Positions 45,848-54,246 of a stretch of 64,000 bases of DNA are shown in pieces. Under the pieces are notes generated by a model. That model was not told where the DNA came from and made no database searches. It saw nothing but the letters and a program-made list of their open reading frames with translations. The translations under genes were made by a program, and so were the position numbers. Origin of the DNA: Alicycliphilus denitrificans K601 (GTDB lineage Bacteria > Pseudomonadota > Gammaproteobacteria > Burkholderiales > Burkholderiaceae_C); assembly GCF_000204645.1 (NCBI RefSeq), contig NC_015422.1, positions 3,861,001 through 3,925,000 of the forward strand, given 5' to 3'. The first letter of the stretch is position 1, and each line of letters opens with the position of its first letter.

Positions 45848-47269
45848 TCAGCTGCCCGCCACCTTCATGCGCTCGATGAGGATGGAGCCCACGGTCTTGG
45901 CGCCGTAGTTGTAGGCGTCGGCGCCCACGGCCACGATGCCGCGCAGCATGTCCTTGAGGTTGCCGGCGATGGTGATCTCGTGCACGGGGTAGGCGATCCG
46001 GCCGTTCTCCACCCAGAAGCCGCTGGCGCCGCGCGAGTAGTCGCCCGTCACGTAGTTCACGCCCTGGCCCATGAGTTCGATGACGAACAGGCCCGTGCCC
46101 AGCTTGCGCAGCATGGCGTCCAGGTCGTCGCCCGGCTGGGTGAGGCGCGATGACAGCAGCAGGTTGTGCGAGCCGCCCGCGTTGCCCGTGGTCTTCATGC
46201 CGAGCTTGCGCGCCGAGTAGGTGCTGAGGAAGTACCCCTGCACGCGCCCCGCCTCCACCACCTGGCGCGGCGCCACGCGCACGCCCTCCTCGTCGAACGG
46301 CGAGCTGCCCTTGCCGCCCGGGATGAAGGGGTCTTCGGCCAGGTCGATGTGATCGGCGAAGACCTGCTTGCCCAGCGAATCGACGAGGAAGCTGCTCCTG
46401 CGGTAGAGCGCGCCGCCGCTCACGGCCTGCACGAAGCCGCCCAGCAGGCCGGCGGCCAGGGGCGATTCGAACAGCACCGGACATTCGGTGGTGGGGATCT
46501 TGCGGCTGCCCAGGCGCGAGAGGGCGCGCTCGGCGGCGTAGCGGCCCACGGCCTCGGGCGCGGCCAGATCGCGCGCGTCGCGCATCGACGAGTACCAGGC
46601 GTCGCGCTGCATCTCGGCGTTGCGCCCGGGCATGGAGGCTATCGGCGCCACCGAGATGCTGTGGCGCGAGCTGGCGTAGCCGCCGCGAAAGCCGCGCGTG
46701 TGGGCGCTGAAGAAGTGGCTTTGCTGCGCCGACACGCCCGCGCCCTCGCTGTTGGTGATGCGCCTGTGCGTCTTGAAGGCCGCGGCCTCGCACTGCAGCG
46801 CCAGCTGCGCGGCCTGTTCGCTGGTGATGGCCCAGGGGTGGAAAAGCTGCAGGTCGCGGTGGGTGCCCGCGGGGGCGATGTCGGCCTCGTCGGGCAGGCC
46901 GGCCACGTGGTCTTCGGCCGTGAAGCGGGCGATGTCGTAGGCGGCCTGCACGGTGCGCTCCACCGCGGCGGGTGAGAAGTCCGAGGTGCTGGCATTGCCG
47001 CGCCTGTGGCCCAGGTACACGGTCACGCCCAGGGACTTGTCGCGGTTGCGCTCCACGGTTTCGAGTTCGCCCTTGCGCACGTTGACCGACAGGCCGCAGC
47101 CCTCGGATGCATCGGCCCCCGCGTCGCTGGCGCCCAGCTTCCTGGCGTGGGCCAGAGCATGGTCCACCAGGCCTTCGAAGAATTCACGGGTGTAGCTGAA
47201 GCCGCTCTCGGGCCGGGCTGCGTGCTGCGCCGGGGCGGCGCTCTTGGCGCGGGTGCTGGGTGTGTTCAT
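45848..47269 (-). CDS. pmbA: PmbA/TldD-family metalloprotease subunit
   Basis: 473 residues from ATG 47269 (MNTPSTRAKSAAPAQH). Conserved features: VNVRKGELETVERNRDKSLG near the N-terminus, RRITNSEGAGVSAQQSHFFS, and the C-terminal GDYSRGASGFWVENGRIAYP and HEITIAGNLKDML. With TldD forms a protease that matures microcin-like peptides and degrades CcdA. tldD is not in the window. Divergent from darP. Confidence 0.93.
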   Translation of the reverse strand: MNTPSTRAKSAAPAQHAARPESGFSYTREFFEGLVDHALAHARKLGASDAGADASEGCGLSVNVRKGELETVERNRDKSLGVTVYLGHRRGNASTSDFSPAAVERTVQAAYDIARFTAEDHVAGLPDEADIAPAGTHRDLQLFHPWAITSEQAAQLALQCEAAAFKTHRRITNSEGAGVSAQQSHFFSAHTRGFRGGYASSRHSISVAPIASMPGRNAEMQRDAWYSSMRDARDLAAPEAVGRYAAERALSRLGSRKIPTTECPVLFESPLAAGLLGGFVQAVSGGALYRRSSFLVDSLGKQVFADHIDLAEDPFIPGGKGSSPFDEEGVRVAPRQVVEAGRVQGYFLSTYSARKLGMKTTGNAGGSHNLLLSSRLTQPGDDLDAMLRKLGTGLFVIELMGQGVNYVTGDYSRGASGFWVENGRIAYPVHEITIAGNLKDMLRGIVAVGADAYNYGAKTVGSILIERMKVAGS

Positions 47270-47351
47270 AGCGGCGGCTATGATACTTGCCGCCCCGCGC
47301 TCCTGCGCGGCATACGCCCTTGCCAGGGCCTGTTTCCGCCCCTGCCCCACC

Positions 47352-48020
47352 ATGTCACGCAAACCCCAAAAAGGCTATTTTGTGAAGGGCCACTTCGTTG
47401 CCGAGGGCAGCGAGCTGGACCTGCAGCTCAAGGCCGAGCTCAAAGGCACGGCCGGCGCCACCAAGACCGACCTCAAGCGCGAGATGGAAGCGCTGCAGGC
47501 GCTGGGCACCGAGCTGCTCACGCTGCGCGCGGACCTGCTCGCGCGCCTCGATCTGCCCGAGAAGCTGCAGGAGGCGCTGGACGAGGCCCGGCGCATCACC
47601 AACTTCGAGGGCAAGCGCCGGCAGATGCAGTTCGTGGGCAAGCTGATGCGCAAGCTCGAGGACGACACCGTGGCCGCCATCCGGGCGGCGCTGGACGAGC
47701 AGCGCAGCGGCTCGGCAGCCGAGAAGCTGGCGCTGCACCAGGCCGAGCACTGGCGCGACCGCCTGATCGCCGCCGACGACGCCCTGCCCCAGTGGCTGGA
47801 GCAGTTCCCGGATACCGACACGCAGCAGGTCCGCGCGCTGATCCGCCAGGCGCGCAAGGACGCGCCGCCCGAGGACAAGGCTGCCGTCTCCCAGGGCCTG
47901 GCGCCGCGCAAGGGCCGCGCCTACCGCGAGCTGTTCCAGCTGGTGCGCGAACACATGGCGCGCGCGCAGGCCCACAATGAGGCCTCGTCCGAAACACACC
48001 ACGAGGAGCCAAGGCCATGA
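47352..48020 (+). CDS. darP: ribosome-associated protein DarP (YjgA family)
   Basis: 222 residues from ATG 47352 (MSRKPQKGYFVKGHFVAEGS). Conserved YjgA core: SELDLQLKAELKGT, RRITNFEGKRRQMQFVGKLM, and GRAYRELFQLVREHM. Associates with late 50S precursors; deletion in E. coli affects 50S assembly. The 3' end overlaps mog by 4 bp. The pmbA-darP-mog grouping is common in betaproteobacteria. Confidence 0.93.
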   Translation: MSRKPQKGYFVKGHFVAEGSELDLQLKAELKGTAGATKTDLKREMEALQALGTELLTLRADLLARLDLPEKLQEALDEARRITNFEGKRRQMQFVGKLMRKLEDDTVAAIRAALDEQRSGSAAEKLALHQAEHWRDRLIAADDALPQWLEQFPDTDTQQVRALIRQARKDAPPEDKAAVSQGLAPRKGRAYRELFQLVREHMARAQAHNEASSETHHEEPRP

Positions 48021-48613
48021 CGAACACCGCCCACGAGTACGCGCCGGTCAAGATCGGCATCGTCTCCATCAGCGACCGCGCCAGCAGCGGCGGCTACGAG
48101 GACAAGGGCCTGCCCGCGCTGCACGACTGGCTCAAGCGCGCGCTGCACAACCCCATCGGCTTCGAGCCGCGGCTGATCCCCGACGACAAGGAGCGCATCA
48201 GCGCCACGCTCGTCGAGCTGGTGGACCTGGGCTGCTCGCTGGTGCTGACCACCGGCGGCACCGGCCCGGCGCTGCGCGACGTGACGCCCGAGGCGACGCT
48301 GGCCGTGGCCGACAAGGAAATGCCGGGCTTCGGCGAGCAGATGCGCCAGATCTCGCTCAGGTTCGTGCCCACGGCCATCCTGTCGCGCCAGGTCGCGGTG
48401 ATCCGGGGCAAGAGCCTGATCATCAACCTGCCGGGCCAGCCCAAGGCCATCGCGGAAACGCTGGAAGGGCTGAAGAATGCCGACGGCACGCCGCAGGTGC
48501 CGGGCATCTTCACCGCCGTGCCCTACTGCATCGACCTGATCGACGGGCCCTACCTGGAGACGCGGCCCGAGGTCTGCAAGGCCTTCCGGCCCAAGACGGC
48601 CGTGCGCAGCTGA
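48017..48613 (+). CDS. mog: molybdopterin adenylyltransferase
   Basis: 198 residues. MogA/MoaB fold with the motif LVLTTGGTGPALRDVTPEAT (about residues 73-95) and LIINLPGQPKAIAETL. Activates molybdopterin by adenylylation before molybdenum insertion. Length matches E. coli Mog (195). The ATG overlaps the darP stop. Confidence 0.94.
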   Translation: MTNTAHEYAPVKIGIVSISDRASSGGYEDKGLPALHDWLKRALHNPIGFEPRLIPDDKERISATLVELVDLGCSLVLTTGGTGPALRDVTPEATLAVADKEMPGFGEQMRQISLRFVPTAILSRQVAVIRGKSLIINLPGQPKAIAETLEGLKNADGTPQVPGIFTAVPYCIDLIDGPYLETRPEVCKAFRPKTAVRS

Positions 48614-48705
48614 CGCGGCCCATACCCGAGCGGGTTACTGCGGCGCGTGCCCGCGCGGCCGCACCCGTGGCGTATGGTGGCGTTTTCACGCGAAAGGAGT
48701 ACGCC

Positions 48706-49803
48706 ATGACCGCCATGATGAAGGCCGCCGTCTTCGTCGAGAAGGGCCGCATCGAGCTTGCCGACAAGCCCATCCCCGACGTGGGCCCCAACGACGCGCT
48801 GGTGCGCATCACCACCACCACGATCTGCGGCACGGACGTGCACATCCTCAAGGGCGAATACCCGGTGGCCAAGGGCCTGACCGTGGGCCACGAGCCCGTG
48901 GGCGTGATCGAGAAGCTCGGCAGCGCCGTGCAGGGCTACCAGGAGGGCCAGCGCGTGATCGCCGGCGCCATCTGCCCCAACTTCAACAGCTACGCCGCGC
49001 AGGACGGCTTCCCCAGCCAGGACGGCAGCTACCTCGCGGCGCGCGGCCTGTGCGGCTGCCACGGCTACAAGGCCACGGCGGGCTGGCGCTTCGGCAACCT
49101 GATCGACGGCACGCAGGCCGAGTACGTGCTGGTGCCCGACGCGCAGGCCAACCTCGCGCCCATCCCCGACGGGCTGACCGACGAGCAGGTGCTGATGTGC
49201 CCGGACATCATGTCCACCGGCTTCAAGGGCGCGGAGAACGCCAACATCCGCATCGGCGACACCGTGGTCGTGTTCGCGCAGGGGCCCATAGGCCTGTGCG
49301 CCACGGCCGGCGCGCGCCTGCTGGGCGCGACGACCATCATCGCCGTGGACGGCAACGACCACCGCCTGGGCATCGCGAAGAAGATGGGCGCCGACGCGAC
49401 GCTCAACTTCCGCAACGTGGACGTGGTGGAGGAGGTGATGAAGCTCACCGGCGGCAAGGGCGCCGACAGCTCCATCGAGGCCCTGGGCACCCAGGCCACG
49501 TTCGCGCAGGCGATGCAGGTGCTCAAGCCCGGCGGCACGCTGTCGAGCCTGGGCGTGTATTCCGAGGACCTGTCGATCCCGCTGGCGCAGTTCGCCGCCG
49601 GCCTGGGCGACCACACCATCCGCACCGCGCTGTGCCCCGGCGGCAAGGAGCGCATGCGCCGGCTGATGAACGTGATCGCCGCCAACCGCCTGGACCTGGG
49701 GGTGCTGGTCACGCACCAGCGCAGGCTGGACGAGATCGTCGAGGCCTACGACCTGTTCTCGCACCAGCGCGACGGGGTGCTCAAGATCGCCATCAAGCCT
49801 TGA
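48706..49803 (+). CDS. zinc-dependent alcohol dehydrogenase (FurX-like MDR family)
   Basis: 365 residues from ATG 48706 (AAAGGAG upstream). Medium-chain dehydrogenase: catalytic zinc ligands in TTTICGTDVH and VGHEPVG, a cysteine-rich loop (GLCGCHGYKATAGWRFGN), and the NAD(P) motif FAQGPIGLCATAGARLLGA. From memory it is very close to the Cupriavidus zinc alcohol dehydrogenase FurX, which oxidises or reduces furfural-type and short-chain alcohols; the substrate here is not proven. Monocistronic by spacing. Confidence 0.9.
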   Translation: MTAMMKAAVFVEKGRIELADKPIPDVGPNDALVRITTTTICGTDVHILKGEYPVAKGLTVGHEPVGVIEKLGSAVQGYQEGQRVIAGAICPNFNSYAAQDGFPSQDGSYLAARGLCGCHGYKATAGWRFGNLIDGTQAEYVLVPDAQANLAPIPDGLTDEQVLMCPDIMSTGFKGAENANIRIGDTVVVFAQGPIGLCATAGARLLGATTIIAVDGNDHRLGIAKKMGADATLNFRNVDVVEEVMKLTGGKGADSSIEALGTQATFAQAMQVLKPGGTLSSLGVYSEDLSIPLAQFAAGLGDHTIRTALCPGGKERMRRLMNVIAANRLDLGVLVTHQRRLDEIVEAYDLFSHQRDGVLKIAIKP

Positions 49804-49818
49804 TACGGCCCGCGCGCG

Positions 49819-50481
49819 TCACGCGAAGCCGCGCAGCTCGCCCCACTCGGCCCAGGGCGCGCGCGTGGAGCGCATCGCGTTGATGGGCGCGGCCTCGTCC
49901 TCGTAGCCCAGGGCCACGCCGCAGGCCACGTGGTAGGGCTCCGGCAGGGCCAGCTGGCGCTGCAGCGTTCCGGCGTAGCGGCGCCAGAAGCCCTGGGCGC
50001 AGGTGGTCAGCCCGTGGTGCACGGCCAGCAGCATCAGGGACTGCAGGTAGATGCCCAGGTCCGCCCACTGCGGCAGGCCCATGCGCTCGTCCACGCACAC
50101 GAAGATGCCCACGGGGGCGCCGAAGAACTCGGCGTTCCTGGCCAGCTGCTCCAGGCGCGCGGCCTTGTCCTCGCGCGGGATGCCGATGGCGCGGTACAGG
50201 TCCTCGCCATTGGAGAAGCGCCGCGTGCGGTAGGGCTCCCACAGGCCCGGGGGATAGGACTGGTTGGCGGGGCCGTCCTCGGCCCGGGCCTGGGCCACCG
50301 CGGCCAGCACCTGCCGCAGGGGCTCGCCCGTCAGCGCCAGCACGCGCCAGGGCTGCAGGTTCCCGCCCGAGGCGGCCTGGGCCGCCTCCTGCAGCACGGT
50401 CTGCACCAGTTCGGTGGGCGGCGCGTCGGGCAGGAAGGCGCGCACCGAGCGGCGCTTGCGCAGGGCCTGGGTCACATCCAT
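49819..50481 (-). CDS. nitroreductase family flavoprotein
   Basis: 220 residues, GGGAG before ATG 50481. FMN-binding signature RRSVRAFLPD (10-19) and AAQAASGGNLQPWRVLAL, plus a C-terminal GVALGYEDEAAPINAMRS. NAD(P)H-dependent reductase of nitro or quinone substrates; physiological substrate unknown. Convergent with the alcohol dehydrogenase gene, whose stop is 15 bp away. Confidence 0.9.
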   Translation of the reverse strand: MDVTQALRKRRSVRAFLPDAPPTELVQTVLQEAAQAASGGNLQPWRVLALTGEPLRQVLAAVAQARAEDGPANQSYPPGLWEPYRTRRFSNGEDLYRAIGIPREDKAARLEQLARNAEFFGAPVGIFVCVDERMGLPQWADLGIYLQSLMLLAVHHGLTTCAQGFWRRYAGTLQRQLALPEPYHVACGVALGYEDEAAPINAMRSTRAPWAEWGELRGFA

Positions 50482-50547
50482 GGAAATCTCCCTTCTTCAA
50501 GAATTGGCGGCCGGCGCGCCGGCACGCGCGCGGCGGCGTTGGCGGCG

Positions 50548-51339
50548 CTATTTGCCGATGATGTCGTTGAGCCGGGCGGCCGGGAACTGCTCGCTCAAGG
50601 CGGCGTCGCCGGGCACGCAGTCCTTGCCCTGGGGTGTGGACTGCGAGAGCTTCTCTATGGCCTGCCACAGCAGCGTGATCTGGTGCTCCTGCGCGCCCGC
50701 GCTGTCGATCAGGCCGCGCATGGCCTGGGTCAGCGGGTCGTCCTGCTGCGCGGTCACGCCGTAGGCGCTGAAGGTGGTCCCCTCGGGCTTGTGCGACTCG
50801 GTCACGTCGGCGCTGTGGCCCTCCCTGGAGGGGATGATGCGCGCCGGGATGCCCACGGCCGTGGCGCCCGCGGGCACGGGCTTGATGACCACGGCGTTGC
50901 TGCCTATTTTTGCCCCGTCGCCCACCTCGAAGCCGCCCAGCACCTTGGCGCCGGCGGCCACCACCACGTCGCGGCCCAGCGTGGGGTGGCGCTTGGCGCC
51001 CTTGTACAGCGACGTGCCGCCCAGCGTCACGCCGTGGTAGATGGTGCAGCCGTCGCCCACCACGGCGGTCTCGCCGATCACCACGCCCATGCCGTGGTCG
51101 ATGAAGACGCGCTCGCCTATGACCGCGCCCGGGTGGATCTCTATGCCCGTGAACCAGCGCGCCAGGTGCGAGATGAAGCGCCCCAGCCACTTCAGGCCGT
51201 GCCTCCAGCACCAGTGCGCGGGCAGGTGCAGCCAGATGGCGTGCAGGCCCGGGTAGCAGGTGACCACCTCGAAGCGGCTGCGCGCGGCAGGGTCGCGGTC
51301 GAGGATGCACTGGATGTCGGATCGCAGGCGGGCAAGCAT
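50548..51339 (-). CDS. cysE: serine O-acetyltransferase
   Basis: 263 residues from ATG 51339 ([20 protein letters not shown]). N-terminal CysE helical part, then the left-handed beta-helix with hexapeptide repeats ([60 protein letters not shown]). First step of cysteine synthesis, making O-acetylserine. A 75-residue C-terminal extension beyond the barrel makes it longer than the short SAT type. Downstream of trmJ on the same strand, 37 bp apart. Confidence 0.94.
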   Translation of the reverse strand: MLARLRSDIQCILDRDPAARSRFEVVTCYPGLHAIWLHLPAHWCWRHGLKWLGRFISHLARWFTGIEIHPGAVIGERVFIDHGMGVVIGETAVVGDGCTIYHGVTLGGTSLYKGAKRHPTLGRDVVVAAGAKVLGGFEVGDGAKIGSNAVVIKPVPAGATAVGIPARIIPSREGHSADVTESHKPEGTTFSAYGVTAQQDDPLTQAMRGLIDSAGAQEHQITLLWQAIEKLSQSTPQGKDCVPGDAALSEQFPAARLNDIIGK

Positions 51340-51376
51340 GAAGGGCAACGGATGTAACGAAAAAAGGCTTTGCAGT

Positions 51377-52159
51377 CTAGCGGCTCGGCCGCGCCGCCTG
51401 GAGCATGGACTTGGCGACACCGCGCAGGATGTGGATTTCCTCCTGCGTCAGCTGCGCGCGGTTGAAGAGCTGGTTCAGGCGCGGCATGAGCTTCTTGGGC
51501 GCGGCCGGGTCCAGGAAGCCGATGGCGGCGAGCGCCTGCTCCCAGTGCGCCAGCATGCCGGCCAGCTGCGCGGCGTCGGCGCGCTCGCCCTGGGGCGCGG
51601 ACTCCTGCACCGCGAAGCCGCCGAGCGCCTGGCGCCACTCGTAGGCGACGACCTGCACGGCCGCGCCCAGGTTGAGCGAGCCGAACCCGGGGTTGGTGGG
51701 AATGGAAAGCGCCACGTGGCAGCGGTAGACGTCCTCGTTGGCCATGCCGAAGCGCTCGGAGCCGAACAGGAAGGCCACGCCCGACTCGGGCTCAGGATTT
51801 ATAGCCGAATCGGCCTCTATCGCCCGTCCACCAAGCGCTTGCAGCTCGTTTTTCAGTAGCATTTCGAAATGCTGGCGCGGCGTGCGCGTGGGCGGGCCGA
51901 AGTCGCGCGGCGTCATGGCCGTGGCGCACAGGTGGCTCATGCCATCGAGCGCCTCGTCCAGCGTGGCGACGATGCGGGCGCGCTCCAGCACGTCGAGGGC
52001 GCCGCTGGCGCGCTGTATGGTTTCCTCCTTGCGCAGCACGTTGGGCCAGCGCGGCGCCACCAGCACCAGGTCGTCGAAACCCATGGTCTTCATGGCGCGC
52101 GCGGCGGCGCCCACGTTGCCGGCATGGCTGGTCTGGATGAGGATGAAGCGGGTTTTCAT
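51377..52159 (-). CDS. trmJ: tRNA (cytidine/uridine-2'-O-)-methyltransferase TrmJ
   Basis: 260 residues from ATG 52159 ([20 protein letters not shown]). SPOUT methyltransferase with the N-terminal motif 1, [15 protein letters not shown] and the SAM-knot segment [20 protein letters not shown]; the C-terminal domain ends with [12 protein letters not shown]. Methylates ribose 32 in tRNA anticodon loops. Residues about 115-140 ([20 protein letters not shown]) come from dispersed repeat copy 6-like sequence and form an extra loop; length exceeds E. coli TrmJ (246) accordingly. Divergent from suhB, the usual neighbour. Confidence 0.93.
   Translation of the reverse strand: MKTRFILIQTSHAGNVGAAARAMKTMGFDDLVLVAPRWPNVLRKEETIQRASGALDVLERARIVATLDEALDGMSHLCATAMTPRDFGPPTRTPRQHFEMLLKNELQALGGRAIEADSAINPEPESGVAFLFGSERFGMANEDVYRCHVALSIPTNPGFGSLNLGAAVQVVAYEWRQALGGFAVQESAPQGERADAAQLAGMLAHWEQALAAIGFLDPAAPKKLMPRLNQLFNRAQLTQEEIHILRGVAKSMLQAARPSR
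51794..51866 (-). repeat. dispersed repeat, copy 9 (inside trmJ, in frame)
   Basis: Minus strand: GCTACTGAAAAACGAGCTGC, AAGCGCTTGGTGGACGGGCG, ATAGAGGCCGATTCGGCT, ATAAATCC. Nearly complete copy in the sense orientation of trmJ; the inserted codons lie between two conserved SPOUT motifs. Confidence 0.8.
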
Positions 52160-52318
52160 GAAAGCGGGGGCACCGTGGGCCGCAGGCATGCGGGCATGCC
52201 TGCGATTGTCGCCGCAAGCGCGCAAGCGCGCCGGCCAAGTAAAATGCGCGCTTTGCGCCCGCATCGCCGGCCGCGCGCCTTCCGGCCGAGTGGCCGCCCT
52301 GTTCCTTCATCACAATCC

Positions 52319-53272
52319 ATGTCGTCCAATCTGCACCCCATGCTCAACGTGGCCATCAAGGCCGCACGCGCCGCCGGCGCCATCATCAACCGCGCGGCGC
52401 TCGACGTGGAGGCGGTGCGCATCTCGCAGAAGCAGATCAACGACTTCGTGACCGAGGTGGACCAGGGGGCCGAGCAGGCCATCATCGAGACGCTGCTCAC
52501 CGCCTACCCCGGCCACGGCATCCTGGCCGAGGAATCGGGCTCGCAGCACGGCTCCAAGCATTCCGAGTACGTCTGGATCATCGATCCGCTGGACGGCACG
52601 ACCAACTTCATCCACGGCTTCCCCGTCTACTGCGTGAGCATCGCGCTCGCGGTGAAGGGCAAGGTGGAGCACGCCGTGGTCTACGACCCCACGCGCAACG
52701 ACCTGTTCACCGCCACGCGCGGGCGCGGCGCCTTCCTGAACGACCGGCGCATCCGCGTGTCCAAGCGCACGCGCCTGGGCGACTGCCTGATCTCCACGGG
52801 CTTCCCGTTCCGCCCGGGCGACAACTTCAAGCAGTACATGGCCATGATGGCCGAGCTGATGCCGCGCACCGCCGGCCTGCGCCGCCCCGGCGCCGCCGCG
52901 CTGGACCTGGCCTACGTGGCCGCGGGCTACTGCGACGGCTTCTTCGAGGCCGGCCTGTCGATCTGGGACGTAGCCGCCGGCGGCCTGCTGGTGACCGAGG
53001 CCGGCGGCCTGGTGGGCAACTTCACGGGCGAGGCCGACTACCTGGAGCAGCGCGAATGCCTGGCCGGCGCGCCGCGCATCTACGGCCAGCTGGTGGGCCT
53101 GCTGGGCAAGTACAGCAAGTTCGCCAGCGCCGGCGAAAAGGCCTCCGTGCGCCAGGCCATGGCCGACGCGCCGGACGCTGCCGCCGATGGCCAAGCCCCC
53201 GCAGCGGACGCCACCACGCACCCGGACAGCGCGGCCGAGGACACGCAGACCCGGCCAGGCGCCGCCCCCTGA
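52319..53272 (+). CDS. suhB: inositol-1-monophosphatase family protein
   Basis: 317 residues from ATG 52319. Metal-dependent phosphatase with [26 protein letters not shown] and the second motif [18 protein letters not shown]. In E. coli SuhB also modulates rRNA transcription antitermination. The last 45 residues are an Ala/Asp/Pro/Thr-rich tail absent from E. coli SuhB (267 residues). The trmJ-suhB divergent pair is common in this lineage. Confidence 0.94.
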   Translation: MSSNLHPMLNVAIKAARAAGAIINRAALDVEAVRISQKQINDFVTEVDQGAEQAIIETLLTAYPGHGILAEESGSQHGSKHSEYVWIIDPLDGTTNFIHGFPVYCVSIALAVKGKVEHAVVYDPTRNDLFTATRGRGAFLNDRRIRVSKRTRLGDCLISTGFPFRPGDNFKQYMAMMAELMPRTAGLRRPGAAALDLAYVAAGYCDGFFEAGLSIWDVAAGGLLVTEAGGLVGNFTGEADYLEQRECLAGAPRIYGQLVGLLGKYSKFASAGEKASVRQAMADAPDAAADGQAPAADATTHPDSAAEDTQTRPGAAP

Positions 53273-53286
53273 GCCGCACTACAGAA

Positions 53287-53336
53287 ACAATAGCATCTAG
53301 CGCTTTTCCATAAAGCGCTGGAGGCCGTTTTTCCAT
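53287..53336 (+). repeat. dispersed repeat, copy 10 (intergenic, suhB - TRAP)
   Basis: ACAATAGCATCTAGCGCTTT, TCCATAAAGCGCTGGAGGCC, GTTTTTCC. The core AGCGCTTTTCCATAAAGCGCT forms a hairpin; this is the shortest clean copy and useful as a reference. Confidence 0.85.
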
Positions 53337-53613
53337 ACAAACCCACACCCGGCCCCGGCGCGCGGCGCGCGCCGCCCGGTAGCCCCCGGCGTCACCAAAT
53401 TTAATAGCACCAAAGCGGTACAAACCCGGGCACGCCGCCGTCCGTGCTTTCCTGCATCGTCCTCTGCAACTCCGTAGAATGCGGCTCTTGTAAGAACGTG
53501 TATATGCGCCCAGCTCCCGCCGGGGCGGCACCCGCGTTCTGCGACCGGATCTGGCGCATGCCCACCCCGCGTGCGGCCAAAGCCGCGTGCCCAGCCCTCA
53601 TCTTGGAGACACC
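53337..53613. other. gene-free region before TRAP operon
   Basis: No gene seen. It contains a direct repeat CACCAAA at 53393-53399 and 53408-53414 (15-base period) around TTTAATAG, which could bind a regulator, and a GC-rich self-complementary run at 53355-53380 (GGCGCGCGGCGCGCGCC). The promoter of the TRAP genes should lie here but no clear -35/-10 pair stands out. Confidence 0.35.
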
Positions 53614-54228
53614 ATGCAGGCCTTACTCGCCCTATCGCGGGCCATCGACAAACTCAACGCCTTCGTCGGCAAATACAGCATCTGGCTGATTTTTGCGGCC
53701 ACGGTCATCAGCGCCATCAACGCCATCGTCCGCAAGGTCTTCAACTACAGCTCCAACGGCTTCCTGGAAGTGCAGTGGTACCTGTTCGCCTGGTCGTTCC
53801 TGGTCGCCGCCGGCTACACCCTGCTGCACCGCGAGCATGTGCGCATCGACGTGCTCAACAGCCGGCTGCCCAAGAAGGTGCAGCTGTGGATAGAGATCCT
53901 CGGGCTCATCTTCTTCCTGACCCCCATATGCATCCTGGTGCTGTGGCTGTGCATTCCCATGCTGGGCGAGAAGTTCGCAACGGGCGAGATGTCGCCCAAC
54001 CCCGGCGGGCTGCTGCGCTGGCCGGTGTGGGCGGCCCTGCCCGTGGGCTTCGTGCTGCTGCTGCTGCAGGGCTGGTCCGAACTGATCAAGTGCATCGCCT
54101 TCCTCAGGGGCCAGGGGCCGGACCCGACGGTCAAGCTCGGAGAGAAAAGCGCCGAGGAGGAACTCGCCGAACTCCTGCGCCAGCAGGCCGCCGCTGCCGC
54201 ACGCAACCCCGCCCCCCACGCACACTGA
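53614..54228 (+). CDS. dctQ: TRAP transporter small permease subunit (DctQ)
   Basis: 204 residues from ATG 53614 (TTGGAGACACC upstream). Four hydrophobic segments with the DctQ pattern NAIVRKVFNYSSNGFLEVQW and LHREHVRIDVLNSRLPKKVQ. Small membrane subunit of a sodium-driven TRAP importer; followed 18 bp later by the large subunit. A charged, Ala-rich C-terminal tail of about 35 residues follows the last span. Confidence 0.92.
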   Translation: MQALLALSRAIDKLNAFVGKYSIWLIFAATVISAINAIVRKVFNYSSNGFLEVQWYLFAWSFLVAAGYTLLHREHVRIDVLNSRLPKKVQLWIEILGLIFFLTPICILVLWLCIPMLGEKFATGEMSPNPGGLLRWPVWAALPVGFVLLLLQGWSELIKCIAFLRGQGPDPTVKLGEKSAEEELAELLRQQAAAAARNPAPHAH

Positions 54229-54246
54229 ACGAGAGCGACCTAGATC

